From: Diphasiastrum complanatum
Lineage: Eukaryota > Streptophyta > Lycopodiopsida > Lycopodiales > Lycopodiaceae
Length of the DNA stretch: 64,000 nt
Assembly (NCBI GenBank): GCA_029204225.1
Contig: CM055106.1
Coordinates: 19,726,149 to 19,790,148 of the forward strand
Direction of reading: 5' to 3'
The translations under genes and the position numbers were made by a program. Shown here in pieces: positions 34,026 to 47,231 of this stretch (its first letter is position 1; each line of letters begins with the position of its first letter). Below the pieces are notes generated by a model, which was not told the DNA's origin, made no database searches, and saw nothing but the letters and a program-made list of their open reading frames with translations.

Positions 34026-34262
34026 TCATATTTTTTTATCTTCACCCTTAGCTAATGAAACTATGTACCTATGCTGACTAGGTACTTCTGGTAGTTTAAG
34101 CTTTTTAACCAGGGTGTAGTTGATGAAATTATGAGTTCCCCCATCATCAACCGTAACTCTTACTGACTGGTTACCAACTTTCCCATGCATACTTACTAGG
34201 TCATGCGACCCAAAGCTGAAGGGTCTCGCTAGCATTTGTCGTGCTATACCAACAGGGTTCAT
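34026..34262 (-). pseudogene. Protease region of element D
   Basis: The minus-strand frame has VTVDDGGTHNFINYTLVKKL, matching the chromovirus protease active site (usually I-D-G/S-G-A/S-T-H-N-F-I). The active Asp is present followed by Asp-Gly-Gly. Upstream of the Met at 34,262 the element ends, so gag is lost. Between it and RT (33,672-34,025) lie degraded linker sequences. Confidence 0.7.
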
Positions 34263-34950
34263 ATAGATTTTGTAGTGAAAAGTATCGGTCCCATAGAGGA
34301 CAACGTTAGAAAGTTATGTTTTTGGTGTAATTATGAGAGGTGGTTTTGAATGTCATTCTGGTTGTCGGCAGACATTAAAAAGTAACCAGTATTACTTATA
34401 TTTGGAATGGGTAATGTTAATGAATTCAAAACAACAATCTGGCCTCTATCGATTCGAAGGAAGCGCATTCTACAAATGAAATGTTATCAGAGTAGTATAA
34501 CATACTACATTCTAGCTGACTAAGGTGTCAACAGAGAATCGAGAATTGTTCGATGTATTTGCGACTACGCAGACAATTAATTAATCGAGTTCGCGAACTA
34601 TTCGTTCCTAGACAATAGTCCTCAACAACTAAAGCCCAAATTAATGGTTAAAGAGCACGAATGGTTTTAGAGCATGTTAGAAACTTATGTCAATGCCAAT
34701 CAAAAAAACAGATTAGAGACTCAATTCTTCAGACAGGGACTGTCATCTCATTTGTATACATACAACTTAATTCAATGATTGTGCTAGATTGCACAAAGAT
34801 AGTCATTATTCAAATGTCGAAAAGAAAGTATTCACGATAGACGAATAAGATGATTTTAAGACGGTTCTTTAGAGCATGCTTTACGGAAACACAACAAACG
34901 ACTGTAATGCACTGGAGCGTCTGTCTGATCAGAGAGTAATTCATGAAATT
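34263..34950. other. Unannotated stretch
   Basis: Sequence beyond the truncated end of element D. No domain recognised. Confidence 0.35.
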
Positions 34951-35516
34951 TGTTAGAGATTGTTAGCATACTCAAGATCACTCACACTCAGCAGTGCGGA
35001 GAACAGAGATAAGGGAGAAAAACTCACAGAACTCTATTCACTTCTTCAATCTCTTACATAAGCATAAACTCTTCTCTCTCGATGATCGAGACTGAAGTGA
35101 GAGATCAATATATGTTCTACGGGGCGAACAAAGAGACCTCTTAGACAATAGGTGCGTCGCTCCTGCAAAAGGGTCTAGTTAAGAATTAAACTGAAAATAC
35201 GTTCAACTATACCAGAAAAGATATACTTAACTATGAGTTAAAGTTAGCCTAGTTTAACATGTCTTTTCATAACTAGTCGTTTTGTATGGACGACCTAGTT
35301 AAGGGTTATCCAAGGCAATGTCTTTTCCTATTAAAGGTCTAGGCCCTTAATTTATAAGGCAAGTACCTAGGAGATATATTCTCGAAAAATGACTTAGGCC
35401 TCTTCATGATTTATACTTAACCAGCTCATATCTTCATTTTCGAGTATATCATGCCATATTTATGTTGATATTCAATTTTTGACATTTGCGTGATATCACA
35501 TATCCCCTTCCTCAAA
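34951..35516 (-). repeat. Lone 3' LTR with polypurine tract
   Basis: On the minus strand TTTGAGGAAGGGGATA (35,516-35,501) is followed by TGTGATATCACG, a classical polypurine tract plus LTR start; the LTR would run left to TG...CA ends at 34,951 or 34,961. The length is about 540-550 bp. No partner LTR is in the window and the interior to the right (35,517-36,000) has no recognised coding, so the element is truncated. It is not the same family as A, B or C. Confidence 0.5.
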
Positions 35517-37643
<2,127 letters not shown>

Positions 37644-38632
37644 TTAGATTCTTTTGGATCTAGTATCAAAACTTATATCTTCCTCGGTGTCCACTCCTCC
37701 AGATTCAACATCGTCAAATTCATCATTAGAAGGTGAAGAAGTGGAAGATCCATCTTCCTCATTGTCAAGCAAAACATTATCTTCGTCTCTATGCAGTCCG
37801 AGGTCACCTTCCACACATGTTCTTAATATTCTTGACAAAGATCCGACATCAACAACACGTTCTTTTGATGGCAGCCTTTGACAAATAATTTCCTTTGTTG
37901 TTTTTCAAAGTCGAGTTGTATTCGTTAATTCAAAATCATAAACAATAATGTCAACTTCCTCAAGGACAAGGTCACTTGTGTGAGGCCGATTTTTGATTGC
38001 ACGACGATTCCTTTTACCATTTGAGTTGCCAATCATTTCAGGAACATACTTTCCTTTGTATGCATCATGATGTTTTATTCGATACCAATGTACTTTAATA
38101 GATACAATCTCTCCTTTTTCGGACTTTGACGAATCGACAACCTTGCATAACCAAAAGGGATGGCCAAGAGGATCATCATCCGCAAGTGTGGCAGCCATTG
38201 TACCCACCTTGATTTCTTGCACATTTCCCTTCCAAAAGCTAGCAAGTTCGTCTTGTCTTTGACAAGATTTGCGAGCTCCCAAATACATCTCTCTGGAAGG
38301 AACATAGATCAGTTGTTGACTATCCTCAAGAATAATAGAAACCTCATTAGTTGTTGCATTACTCTCCAAGAAAATGGCATCTCTAAAGTAGTACGATTAG
38401 CTATTACATCCATAAGTATGGACTCTTGGTCTTCAAAGAATTCTTCCCACCAACTTGAATCGACATTTCTAGCATATAGCTTGGTTTTTTCAATGAGAAG
38501 CCTTTTTTCTTGCAAGCATTTCCTCCAATCAACATCCAAATTTTGCTTGCGACATTGCTCTACTACATAATGCACTTGGCAAAGCTCCAACAATAATACG
38601 TTCCAGAATAAACAAAAGAAATAACAACCCAA
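37644..38632 (-). pseudogene. DUF7869-type transposon protein, back part
   Basis: Minus-strand coding of about 330 codons in two overlapping frames. Seen in order: CQVHYVVEQCRKQNLDVDWR; SSWWEEFFEDQESI; VYVPSREM-like YVPSREMYL; a beta-rich block LADDDPLGHPFWLCKVVD, KVHWYRIK and GKYVPE; then VDIIVYDFELT, a TGA where Arg is likely, KTTKEIICQRLPSK, and an acidic tail ending near 37,644. This fits the region that follows the catalytic domain in DUF7869 proteins, as far as I recall. The right edge (38,632) meets element F with no spacer. The catalytic half is not here; a matching front part lies at 28,640-29,457 in the opposite orientation. Confidence 0.5.
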
Positions 38633-38634
38633 TC

Positions 38635-39621
38635 TTGGATATGCAAATTAAATGGTTTTTGGATGGTCTACCACCAAAGATTGATCGATACTGCAAACAA
38701 GGGGACATGAACTCCTTAGCAGCTGTTATAGCTAGTGCAGAAAATTTTGAGACTTCGAAATTAGCGCGAAAGCGGCTATCAACGAAGAAATCGCGAAAGT
38801 CTAAGACTGATTCCAGTGACAGCGATGATGATTCAGATTCTGATTCAATAGTAGTTCTTCAAGTTCAGAATCTGGAAGTAGCGATTCATCAAAATCAGAT
38901 GCTGACAAAGGAGAGAAAAAGAATAAACGACGAACTAAACGAAAGGACGACACGAAAGTTGTCGAGGATAAGTCGTCAACTTCCAAAGTGGAAAAGCTTT
39001 GGAAAAGTAATATGGCTGACCTTAATAAAATATTTAATGACTTGAAAGTGCAGATCTCAGAAGTTGCAGATAAAAGACCAAAGGCGTCTTCTTCTAACTC
39101 AAGAATGTGGTGTACAAAACGTGGAACATCTGGACACACCAAGAAAGACCGCACCACTGTTATGTCAAATACATTGAAGATCCTGTCCAGGAGGTACTTT
39201 TATTTTTCAGAATGATGCGACTACTAACTATGTACAGGGTACTGCAGCATCAGCCCAGCAGGACAGACCCAAATTTGCACCAAGAAGACATAATCCTCTT
39301 GAATTTGTTGGACCAGCGAAGTCTCAAACCTCGAATAAACCAGTTTCGGACAACTGCTACAACTGTGGAGAGCCGGGACATTTTTCTCCTGACTGTCCTC
39401 AACCACGGAAGCCAATTGGTTACGTACCATTATGCTCAAATTGCAGAGAACCTGGTCACAAGTATCCTGACTGCCCTCAGCCGTAGAAGCCGCGACCCAA
39501 ATATCAGTATGTAGCAACACTAGCTGCTGCAGACACGAAAGCGAAAGCTGCGACAAATGCTGTTGTACAGAGAATTGATGTTATTGAAGGAAAATTGGTA
39601 AAGTCTGAAGATCAATCCTAG
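38635..39621 (+). pseudogene. Gag of element F with zinc knuckles
   Basis: The first visible block is WFLDGLPPKIDRYCKQGDM, the end of the capsid region, so gag is 5' truncated. An Asp/Ser-rich stretch follows (38,805-38,850). Three zinc-knuckle sites are seen: a damaged one WCTKRGTSGHTKKDR (39,107 on, two Cys lost), then CYNCGEPGHFSPDC (39,355-39,396) and CSNCREPGHKYPDC (39,433-39,474), both intact CX2CX4HX4C. Frameshifts occur near 38,880-39,000 and 39,150-39,340. Stops at 39,484 and 39,619 are TAG for likely Gln. The knuckles bind element RNA. Confidence 0.8.
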
Positions 39622-39630
39622 CCAAGTGAC

Positions 39631-40470
39631 GTGGAAAAGAATTTTAAAGTCACTACGAGAAGCAAAAGCTCCTCGAAACCTGATCAAATTTTTTTTACAA
39701 AGCGCAGAAAATCCTCGAAGACGAAATCTTCTAGCAAGATGACGAACAAATCCACGACTAAAGAAGATCTCAAGGATGACCCTGACTATGAACGTGATGC
39801 TGCGAAGTTATTTGCAAAAGATATCTCGGCAGAAGCAAAGAAAATCATCAACGTTGAACTAAAGACTGCTGTTGTAGAGAAGGTGGTCACTTTCGAGGAA
39901 GAAGACAAAGAAATCGCGAAGACGAAATTGTCTAGTGCTGTTATTGATAAACCAACCTCAAAATCAAAGACAAAAGAATATGACATCGTAACTGATATCG
40001 GATCTCTTCGACCAAACATTACTTTTGAACAGTTGTTGGCAGATAACACTTACTACAAAAAGTAGCTGAAAGGCCTTTCTCTGCCTAAGAAGAAGAAGAA
40101 AATTTCTCTAGTAGATGCTGGTGGTTTGTCCATTAATTTAGGTGATCTCGGTGCACCTGAAATTGATGTTACTATTGCAAGATGTCTGATCGCAAAAGTG
40201 CCAATTGACTCTAGTTCCAGTGTAAATATAATAAAAAAAGACACAACTCATGCTCTAGGGCTGACTGACATTCAACCAACACAACGAAACATCAAGTTAG
40301 CTGATTCGACACGACAAAAACTTGTTGGTGAGCTGAAGGATGTCACTGTCTACATTCAAGCCAAGCCATTCACCATGAATTTCATTGTTATCAAACCACT
40401 CGGTTTGTCATCCTATTCTGTGCTGATTGGACGACCTTGGCTTTATCAATCAAATGCTAGTGTACATTGA
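39631..40470 (+). pseudogene. Protease of element F with Lys-rich linker
   Basis: A Lys/Ser-rich linker (39,631-40,065) joins gag to protease. The protease part (40,080-40,470) has KVPIDSSSSVNIIKKDTTHA, where the active-site triplet should be Asp-Ser-Gly or Asp-Thr-Gly; here the Gly is Ser, so the enzyme is probably dead. The C-terminal block VLIGRPWLYQSNASVH is well kept and is followed by TGA in place of the usual Trp. A TAG at 40,063 separates linker and protease. Confidence 0.8.
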
Positions 40471-40645
40471 AAATCCCGAGAGCTAAGATTTCAGACTGGT
40501 GAGGCCAATAACCGAGGTAAGCCAGCAAAACAAATCATAACCTGGAGTCGTAACAAATATGAAGGTGAAACTCCTTTGTCCGACACCAGTTTTACATCAG
40601 AAAAATCTTCGTATGCCTTGAATATTTTATCCTATAAATCTGATA

Positions 40646-42352
40646 TTGAAGTGCAGTACTTTGAATGTTATGAGAATACTGATGACGAAGAATTCTTCGA
40701 TGCCTGCAACGATGAAGCTGATGTTTCGTATGAAGGAAATTAACGTTGCAGACACAAACTCGAAAGAGTTTGACGATTTGAGTGACGAATCTGAACACGA
40801 ATTTGGTAGCAAGAACCAAGTTGACGACAAGAAAACATCTATGGAGTCAACCATGCGTGAAATTCATGGCCATACCAAGGCCATTATGACTGAAGATATC
40901 ATCTTACCAGATTCTACTGAACCGATTGAACTTGCACCTGGTAGATTTGTGCATGTTTCAAAGTCACTTGGAGAATCTGAGTTGGCGGATTTCACTGAAC
41001 TATTAAAGGAGTATCAAGATGTTTTTGTCTGGTCGCTCGATGATTTGAAGGGTATACCTACAGAATTCGGAGAGCACCGAATTGATCTGAAGGAAGACGT
41101 TGTACATGTTCGACGAAGACAGTATTGTCTCAATCCTAAATACTCTCTAATGGTCAAGGACGAACTTAACAAACACCTTAAGGCAGGTATAATCTATCCC
41201 GTCTTAAGTAGTGAATGGGTTTCACCCATTGTTGTCATCCCGAAGAAGAAGACTGGCAAAATACGAATATGCCAGGATTTCCGAAAACTCAATGCTGCCA
41301 CCAAGAAGGACCATCATCCTTTGCCTTTTACTGATTCCATCCTAGATCAGGTTGCTGGTCAAGAGGTTATAGTTTCTGTGACGGCTTTTCTGGATATAAT
41401 CAGGTGGGAGTGCGAAAGGAGGATCGCTCAAAGACCACATTCACGACGGATTGGGGCACTTATGCCTACAACAAAATGCCCTTTGGTCTTTGTAACACTC
41501 CAGCGACTTTTCAGCGAATCATGATGTTAATTTTTGCTGCCTTCCTGAGAACTTTTTTCGAAATATTTACTGATGATTTGTGTGTACAGTGATATAAAGA
41601 CACACCTGCAGAAGCTGAAATTAACATTGCAACGGTGTCGAGATACTTGTTTATCTCTTCATCCAGAGAAATGTTTTTTTGGTATGAAAGAAGGAATATT
41701 GCTCGGACACAGAATATCTAATAGAGGAATAGAAGTCGACAAAGATAAAGTCGAGCTTATAAAGAACCTTCTGATACCAACCAATTTGCGTGAACTAGGA
41801 GATTTCTTAGGACATGTTGGCTATTACATGAGATTTATTCAAAATCATGCTTCTATTGCTGTCTCTCTTACACATCTACTGAAGAAACAAGTGGAATACT
41901 TGTGGACGAATGAACAACAGAAAGCATTTGAAGATCTTAAGCAAAGGTTGATCAATGCTCCTATTTTGAGACCACCCAACTGGGCTATTTTATTTCACAG
42001 TTATGTGGATGTTTCTACATTTGCTATTGGCGTCTGTCTAAGCCAGAAAGACGACCAGAAGAAGGATCATCCCATCTACTACGCGAGTCGACAGCTCAGT
42101 GCATCAGAGAAAAATTATTCGGCTACAGAAAGGGAAGCACTTGGCATGATTTTCACTGTTAAAAAATTTTGGCATTATTTGCTGGGATATGCATTTATTT
42201 TTCATGTGGATCATTATGCTCTTAAGTATCTTGTAAATAAACCAGATTTATTAGGACGAATTGCTCGATGGGTTCTACTTCTGCAAGAATTCACTTATCA
42301 AGTAGAGCTTCATCAAGGAAAGTATCATACAAATGCTGATTATCTATCGTGA
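40646..42352 (+). pseudogene. RT and RNase H of element F
   Basis: RT blocks: DVFVWSLDDLKGIP, GIIYPVLSSEWVSPIVVIPK, KIRICQDFRKLNAATKKDHHPLPF, a frameshift at about 41,385-41,410 that destroys the FLDGYSGYNQ-type motif, KMPFGLCNTPATFQRIM, then the catalytic box as FTDDLCV (41,565-41,587), with a small frameshift directly after it. Then HPEKCFFGMKEGILLGH and the thumb region. RNase H (about 41,990-42,352) has SYVDVSTFAIG, YSATEREALGMIF, HVDHYALKYLVNK and NADYLS, so all acidic positions are readable. A TGA at 42,350 takes the place of a likely Arg. Confidence 0.88.
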
Positions 42353-42359
42353 CTCAACA

Positions 42360-43645
42360 CTGAAAAAATTGAAGATCCTATCAATGACGATTTTCTAGAC
42401 GAACATTTATTCGAGATTTCATCTACAAATTCGCTATATTCTGATATCATTACTTATCTCAAGGATCAGATATATCCGGATGGTTATGATTTGGAGCAAA
42501 AGACAGTTTTTCAATATAAGGTAGCACCTTATACAATTATTAACAATGTTCTATACAAGCTTGGTGCAGATCATCAGCTTCAAAGATGTCTCGAATCCGA
42601 AGACATTAAAAAGGTTGTTAAGGCCTTACACTCAGAAGATGCTGGTGGACATTTTGCTTTGAAGAACACACTTAATAAGATATTGACTGCCAAGTATTGG
42701 TGGCCAACAATGTTTAAGGATGTATCAAGATCTGGTAAGCCTACAAAATCAATGAATTGGCCGTTGACACCAATCCTTCCTCTTGCACCATTCGAGAAGT
42801 GGGGGATTGACTTCGTCGGTCCAATTAAACCTGTTACCTAACATACGAAATGTCGATATATTCTAGTTGCAACAGATTATGCTACAAAGAACGTGGAAGC
42901 AGAGGCGACAAAAACAAATGATGCAAAAACTGTCGCGATTCTTATTCAAAAGTATTATCACCAGATATGGTTGTCCACTCGAACTAGTAAGTGACCGAGG
43001 TACACATTTTTTAAATGACACTATACGGTTGTTGACAACTTATTTCCTCATCAAACACAGAAAAACTACACCGTATAATCCAAAAGCAAATGGGTTGACA
43101 GAAAGAGCTAATGGAATTTTATGTAAGATCCTGACTAAAATTACTATTGCACATGCAACGGATTGGGATCATAAACTACCATTAGTTCTTTGGGCTTATT
43201 GTAATACAGAGAAAATCACGACGAAATAGACACCATATTTTCTGACATATGGTATGCATCCTATTCTGCCAATTGAATTTGAGGTCAAAACTTTTTGTAT
43301 CCAAGCTCAACGAACAAATGCAGAATGTATAAACGAAAGGTGACTAATATTGAAGAACTAGCTGAAGCTCGTGGGTCTTCACAAAAATTAACGAAGGAAA
43401 TCCAAGAACAAAGAAAGAAGAAATATGACAGTCATATAAAAAAATGTGATCTTAAAGCTGATGATTATGCGCTGATATATGATAGTCACCATTAAAAGTT
43501 CCCAGGAAAACTACATATGCGATGGCTTGGACCTTTTAAAGTCATAGAGGTGTTTGACAATGGTTCTGTGGAACTTCAATCACTTGAAGGGGAACTGTTA
43601 CCTACACGTATTAACGGGTCCAGACTAAAAAAATACTACCTTTGA
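42360..43645 (+). pseudogene. Integrase of element F
   Basis: The N-terminal zinc domain keeps its His pair (ALHSEDAGGHFALK), but the Cys pair is lost by a deletion after WWPTMFKDVS. The core shows the first Asp in GIDFVGPIKP, the second Asp in LVSDRGTHFLND and the Glu in GLTERANGIL, so the DDE triad is legible across stops at 42,839 (TAA) and 43,227 (TAG) and a frameshift near 42,890. The C-terminus has MRWLGPFKVIEVFDNGSVEL and ends near NGSRLKKYYL with a stop at 43,645. There is no chromodomain. Confidence 0.85.
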
Positions 43646-44312
43646 CCAGAATTTTATCTATTTATTTCTATTCTTATTATTTTCTAGTATTTTTCTAGAA
43701 TCAATCGCGAATTTTTCTCTATCTTTTCTGATAATGTTCGCGACTTTTTTTTCTTTTCTAGAAATTTTTGTGAACTTTTCCACCAATGTTCAACATTTGT
43801 TCAAACTGTTTCGTGAATTTTTTGAGATTTTTTCTTGTCTTCTCTCAAATCTTTTAAGTTATTTTTCAAAGTATCTTTGAGAACTTTTCGAGAAAATTTC
43901 TAGTATCCTTCAAGAATCTCTCAACCTACCTTTTCGAGAATCTATCTACCTACTTTTTACATCCCTCTATTAAAGATGATGGCCACGTGATCATCATTAT
44001 TCACACGTGTGTACGCTCACATATCAAAACAGATATTGTTTCTCCTTAATTTATTTGTTTTCTTTTCAAAAACGGTCTTCCGTCATTAAAGATCGATCAT
44101 AGTTTCAAACACTGACCCATGCACGTACTCCATAAATGGAAGTGACAGATGTCAAGTCACCATGCCACGTCATCATCCCTTCCACACCGCTACTGCATAT
44201 CAGAGTTATTTTCCATTTTTCTTTTTTACACTTTCTGCCTACAATTTTATGCTTTCCTGTGCACATTCTCTTTTCGATCGCGATCTATAAGCTTTCGTGA
44301 AAAATTCAAACA
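43646..44312 (+). other. Spacer between pol and additional ORF of F
   Basis: AT-rich, T-rich on this strand, with repeated TTTTCTAGAA, TTCGAGAA and TTCGCGA-like words. No coding. It could carry a promoter or splice acceptor for the downstream ORF; a CT-rich stretch before 44,300 would suit an acceptor. Confidence 0.4.
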
Positions 44313-45470
44313 ATGGCTTCTGGATCCAGTTCAAGCTCTCACATTATCTGGAAAGCACGCGCAGGAATCCGCCTGGCATCCATCCAGTCCTTTTTGGATC
44401 GATGCAGGTTGGGTAATTTAAAAGTGGACCCCTCCATCATCCTCTCTGAAGTCAGTACGGAGTTTGTCAACTCCATTCATTCCATTTCGGAGGTGGATTT
44501 CAAAGTCTATGTGCGAGGCAAATTCTTCACTATCTCTAAAGGCTTGTTCTGCACAGTCCTTGGATTACCGATGGATGGGAAGATGATCTCAACAAATAAG
44601 GATTCGGTGGATGAAGCTGCCCACTTCCTTAACAATTTCTTCGTACCCACGAAGGGGTACAAGATCTCTATGATTCGTGATACCACATTTAAGATGTTTT
44701 GTAAATATGCGAACCAAGCACTCTTTTTGGTGGATGCGGATGCAACGATTTCAATGCAAAATTCTGGTTACATCTTAGACGCACTTGCGGGTAATCCGGT
44801 TTGTTTCGACACTTTTACATATAAAGCATTTTTGCACTGGATCAAGCACCAAAAATTTTCTGGAGTTGGAGCACATGTATCTCGGCTATGCACCCATTTT
44901 GACATTTTGAACGAGCAAGAGAAAACATTGCTGACGGGAAGGATGTTGGCCCCCAAGCCAATTGATCTTTCCGGCCTCGTTACTAAAATTGCACTAGTCG
45001 TCGAAGTAGCAGCTACCACTGCTATGGACATTGCACCATCCCAGTCGGAACCAGTTCCAGCTGTGGCGATGAAAACTGATGGAGCTACTGCTGCTGCTAC
45101 TGCTGATTCTTCACAGCCCGCATCTGCTTTCACATCTCAGAAGCAGCCGAGTGCCTCCTCCTCTGACGATGACACAACTCAGTCTGATACATCAGACAAA
45201 AGACAAACAACTGCTGAAGGCGACACTGGGGCACCTGTGGCAGATGAAGAACAACCAGACGACCAGCCCCAGTGGTTTCGCACTATGTCCGAGAAAGCCA
45301 AAAACCTAGTGGCTGAAGTGTATGAGTTGGACAAGTACCACCAACAACTTATGATGGAATTTGTCAAGAGGATCTCAAGGCGTCTTTCGAGAATATTGAT
45401 TCGCTCGAATCAGACAACACGAAGTCGATTGAACGAAATCGTTCTCTCGACACACAGCTTCAAACCTTAA
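44313..45470 (+). pseudogene. Additional ORF of element F, N-terminal domain
   Basis: A clean frame of 385 codons from ATG 44,313. Residues 10-230 form a compact domain with SIQSFLDRCRLGNLKV, STEFVNSIHSIS, FKVYVRGKFFTISKGLF, CTVLGLPMDGK and FTYKAFLHWIKHQ. This resembles the putative plant transposon protein domain (PF20167 type) found downstream of pol in Athila and related elements; that match is from memory. It continues into an Ala/Thr/Ser/Gln-rich low-complexity part (residues 235-325) and the start of a coiled coil. It is surprisingly undamaged compared with pol of the same element: no stop interrupts the N-terminal domain. Confidence 0.6.
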
Positions 45471-45505
45471 TAAAGGAAGCTGATTCTTTAAAACAGATCA
45501 ATAAG

Positions 45506-46010
45506 GTGATTGAGGCCAAGTCTGATAATTATCAGACTCAAAACGATTCTTTAAAGCAACAACTAACAGCTGCAAATCAACATAATGTCGCGCTCCAGAA
45601 ACATTTCCAAGAGGAGCGAATGAGAAGACTGAAGGCAGAAGCTGCTCTCTCTGTATGCACCAATGCAGGGTCCATTACAGCTGACCTCACGAAGCTAAAC
45701 CAGCTCCAAGATCAGATGCTCGACAATTTTCGAGTTGAGTTTCTGCAACCACTCGAGATTTGAAGGCTCTTGTCGAGGAAGAATTGGCGGAGCTAAAGGA
45801 GTTTTCGAGTGAAGCTACTCCATCTTGCAGCGGACCAGATGCACACGACGAGTACCTTCAGGCCTTACTTAGAATTGATGACCTTACACAGTAAATTCCA
45901 TCTGTGCCTGCCTGCATTGGAGCCTCAGACCATCCCGAGTATCTGGAAGCAGTCGCAAAGATTGACAAGCTCGAACATGAGCTATCAGATCTCCAACAAT
46001 AATTGGAAGA
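45506..46010 (+). pseudogene. Additional ORF of element F, coiled-coil part
   Basis: Helical, Gln/Lys/Glu-rich sequence (NDSLKQQLTAANQHNVALQK; FQEERMRRLKAEAAL; LNQLQDQMLDNFRVEFLQP) following the frame at 44,313 after a frameshift near 45,470. Heptad-like hydrophobic spacing suggests oligomerisation. A TGA at about 45,761 and further shifts interrupt it. Confidence 0.6.
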
Positions 46011-46598
46011 TCAGAAGCTGGCTGATGAGTTGCAAACTCAGGACTTGGCAACTGCATCTACACAGCCAATACGAATGCGGCAAAATCGGTCGAAGGTGTG
46101 TGCTGACAGATTCCGTGCATTTGCTGAACGCTTTTGGAAATGGTGTCCACCTGCTTTTAACATTGAATTACAATGGCGTATGGATTATATGATGCTACCA
46201 GGCGCATAGGCATTGCCTTCGACGATTGGAAGCGACCATGGGAGAAGGAAGACTTTCTCTGGTTATGGGCCCAGCTTTCTATCGAGCAAAAAAGATGTCT
46301 CTGCTGGGGCATAATCCAGGGTAAGTTTAAAGTCCTACCTTTCGGGTCAGCAGAATTATACATAGGCTTTTCGGCTATGTATGCTCTTGAATATATTCGC
46401 ATCAAAGAACTTCAATTTTTGCAGAACGAAGACAATAAGCGACATTTTTGGAAGCGAAAGTTGCAGTTTCAATTATACAAACCCAAAGCTGTTGCGAATT
46501 TAGGCGCATTCGATGACGCAGGGTTGCTGATCAACATTAATATGGCGTATCCAGAATTATTCAGTCTATATGTGGATTGGGAGCGAAACCTTGCATGA
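46003..46598 (+). pseudogene. Additional ORF of element F, C-terminal domain
   Basis: Two overlapping frames (46,003-46,209 and 46,173-46,598) that join near 46,170. The sequence is rich in aromatic residues: RAFAERFWKWCPPAFNIELQ, then FDDWKRPWEKEDFLWLWAQL, ALEYIRIKELQFLQNEDN and WKRKLQFQLYKPK. It ends with a stop at 46,596. I do not recognise the domain. Together with 44,313-46,010 it forms a three-part protein of about 740 residues: ordered domain, coiled coil, aromatic-rich end. Confidence 0.5.
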
Positions 46599-47002
46599 AC
46601 AAATTTTCATATGAACATTGTGCTTTTAAAAAAGGTTGTAGAAAGAGTTGAAATACATATTATGGCTCGTAAGAAAATTTAGGCCATAAAAAGAGGTATT
46701 CTTCACCTTCCTTTACGCTTGGAAAAGATTTTTTTTAGTGAATTTTGCACTTGGTAAAAAGACCATAAAATAATGGTGAGGCCATTAGGCCAAGCCGTAA
46801 ATGAACAACCATTGAACAGATCATTCTCCGGTAAGTATAGGAATTCCTTTATTGTGTGCTCTTTTATTTGTTAAGTGAATTAATTTGAGAAGAGTCGTCA
46901 TTAGGGTTCCATGAAAGTGTCATAAAGAAACATGTTCATAAAGATTCTTGGACAATACAACATGCCATAAAAAAGAGGTGGTCCTACATGGAGTCATTTA
47001 TA

Positions 47003-47003
<1 letters not shown>
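46599..47003. other. Unannotated stretch after element F
   Basis: No LTR start, polypurine tract or coding motif could be identified. The left copy of a direct repeat (46,975-46,988) flanks the next microsatellite. Confidence 0.4.

Positions 47004-47094
<91 letters not shown>
47004..47094. repeat. (AG)n microsatellite
   Basis: About 91 bp of pure AG. GAGGTGGTCCTACA lies just before it (46,975) and GAGGTGGTCCCTACA just after it (47,093). Confidence 0.95.
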
Positions 47095-47096
<2 letters not shown>

Positions 47097-47185
47097 GGTC
47101 CCTACACTTGGGGAGAGAGGAGACAAATAACTCATATATGGTCTCCACTCTTTTAGGGGTGGAAGGCCCCAATTTGAGGGTCTTT

Positions 47186-47231
47186 CATGCAGGGAGGGCC
47201 CTTGCCCGAGGCCAGGGCCCTGACCTGCATG
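47186..47231. repeat. GC-rich imperfect foldback
   Basis: CATGCAGGGAGGGCCCTTG and CAGGGCCCTGACCTGCATG are close to reverse complements, separated by about 9 bases. Outer sequence (GGAAGGCCC on both sides, GGCCTTCC further right) gives more pairing. Confidence 0.6.

Larger units (their letters stand above)
30750..34262 (-). mobile_element. Element D: Ty3/gypsy chromovirus, 5' truncated
   Basis: Minus-strand element with 3' LTR (30,750-31,107), polypurine tract, integrase with C-terminal chromodomain, RNase H, RT and protease. Gag, primer site and 5' LTR are missing beyond 34,262. It belongs to the same LTR family as element A, which kept gag and lost pol. The integrase catalytic core has an internal deletion. 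Order on the minus strand is PR-RT-RH-IN-chromodomain, diagnostic of chromoviruses. Confidence 0.9.
38633..46598 (+). mobile_element. Element F: Ty3/gypsy (Tat/Athila-like) with additional ORF
   Basis: Plus-strand element with gag, protease, RT, RNase H and integrase in gypsy order and no chromodomain. The integrase C-terminus ends in the NGSRLKKYYL type, as in Tat/Athila lineages. After pol there is a further 2.3-kb coding region. The 5' LTR, primer site and start of gag are missing at the junction with the DUF7869 fragment, and I cannot find a 3' LTR. Frames carry many stops and several frameshifts, so the copy is dead. Confidence 0.85.

Noticed and set aside
38160-38570. 136-codon plus-strand frame across the DUF7869 fragment
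   Set aside because: It is the antisense shadow of the minus-strand coding, which carries the recognisable motifs.
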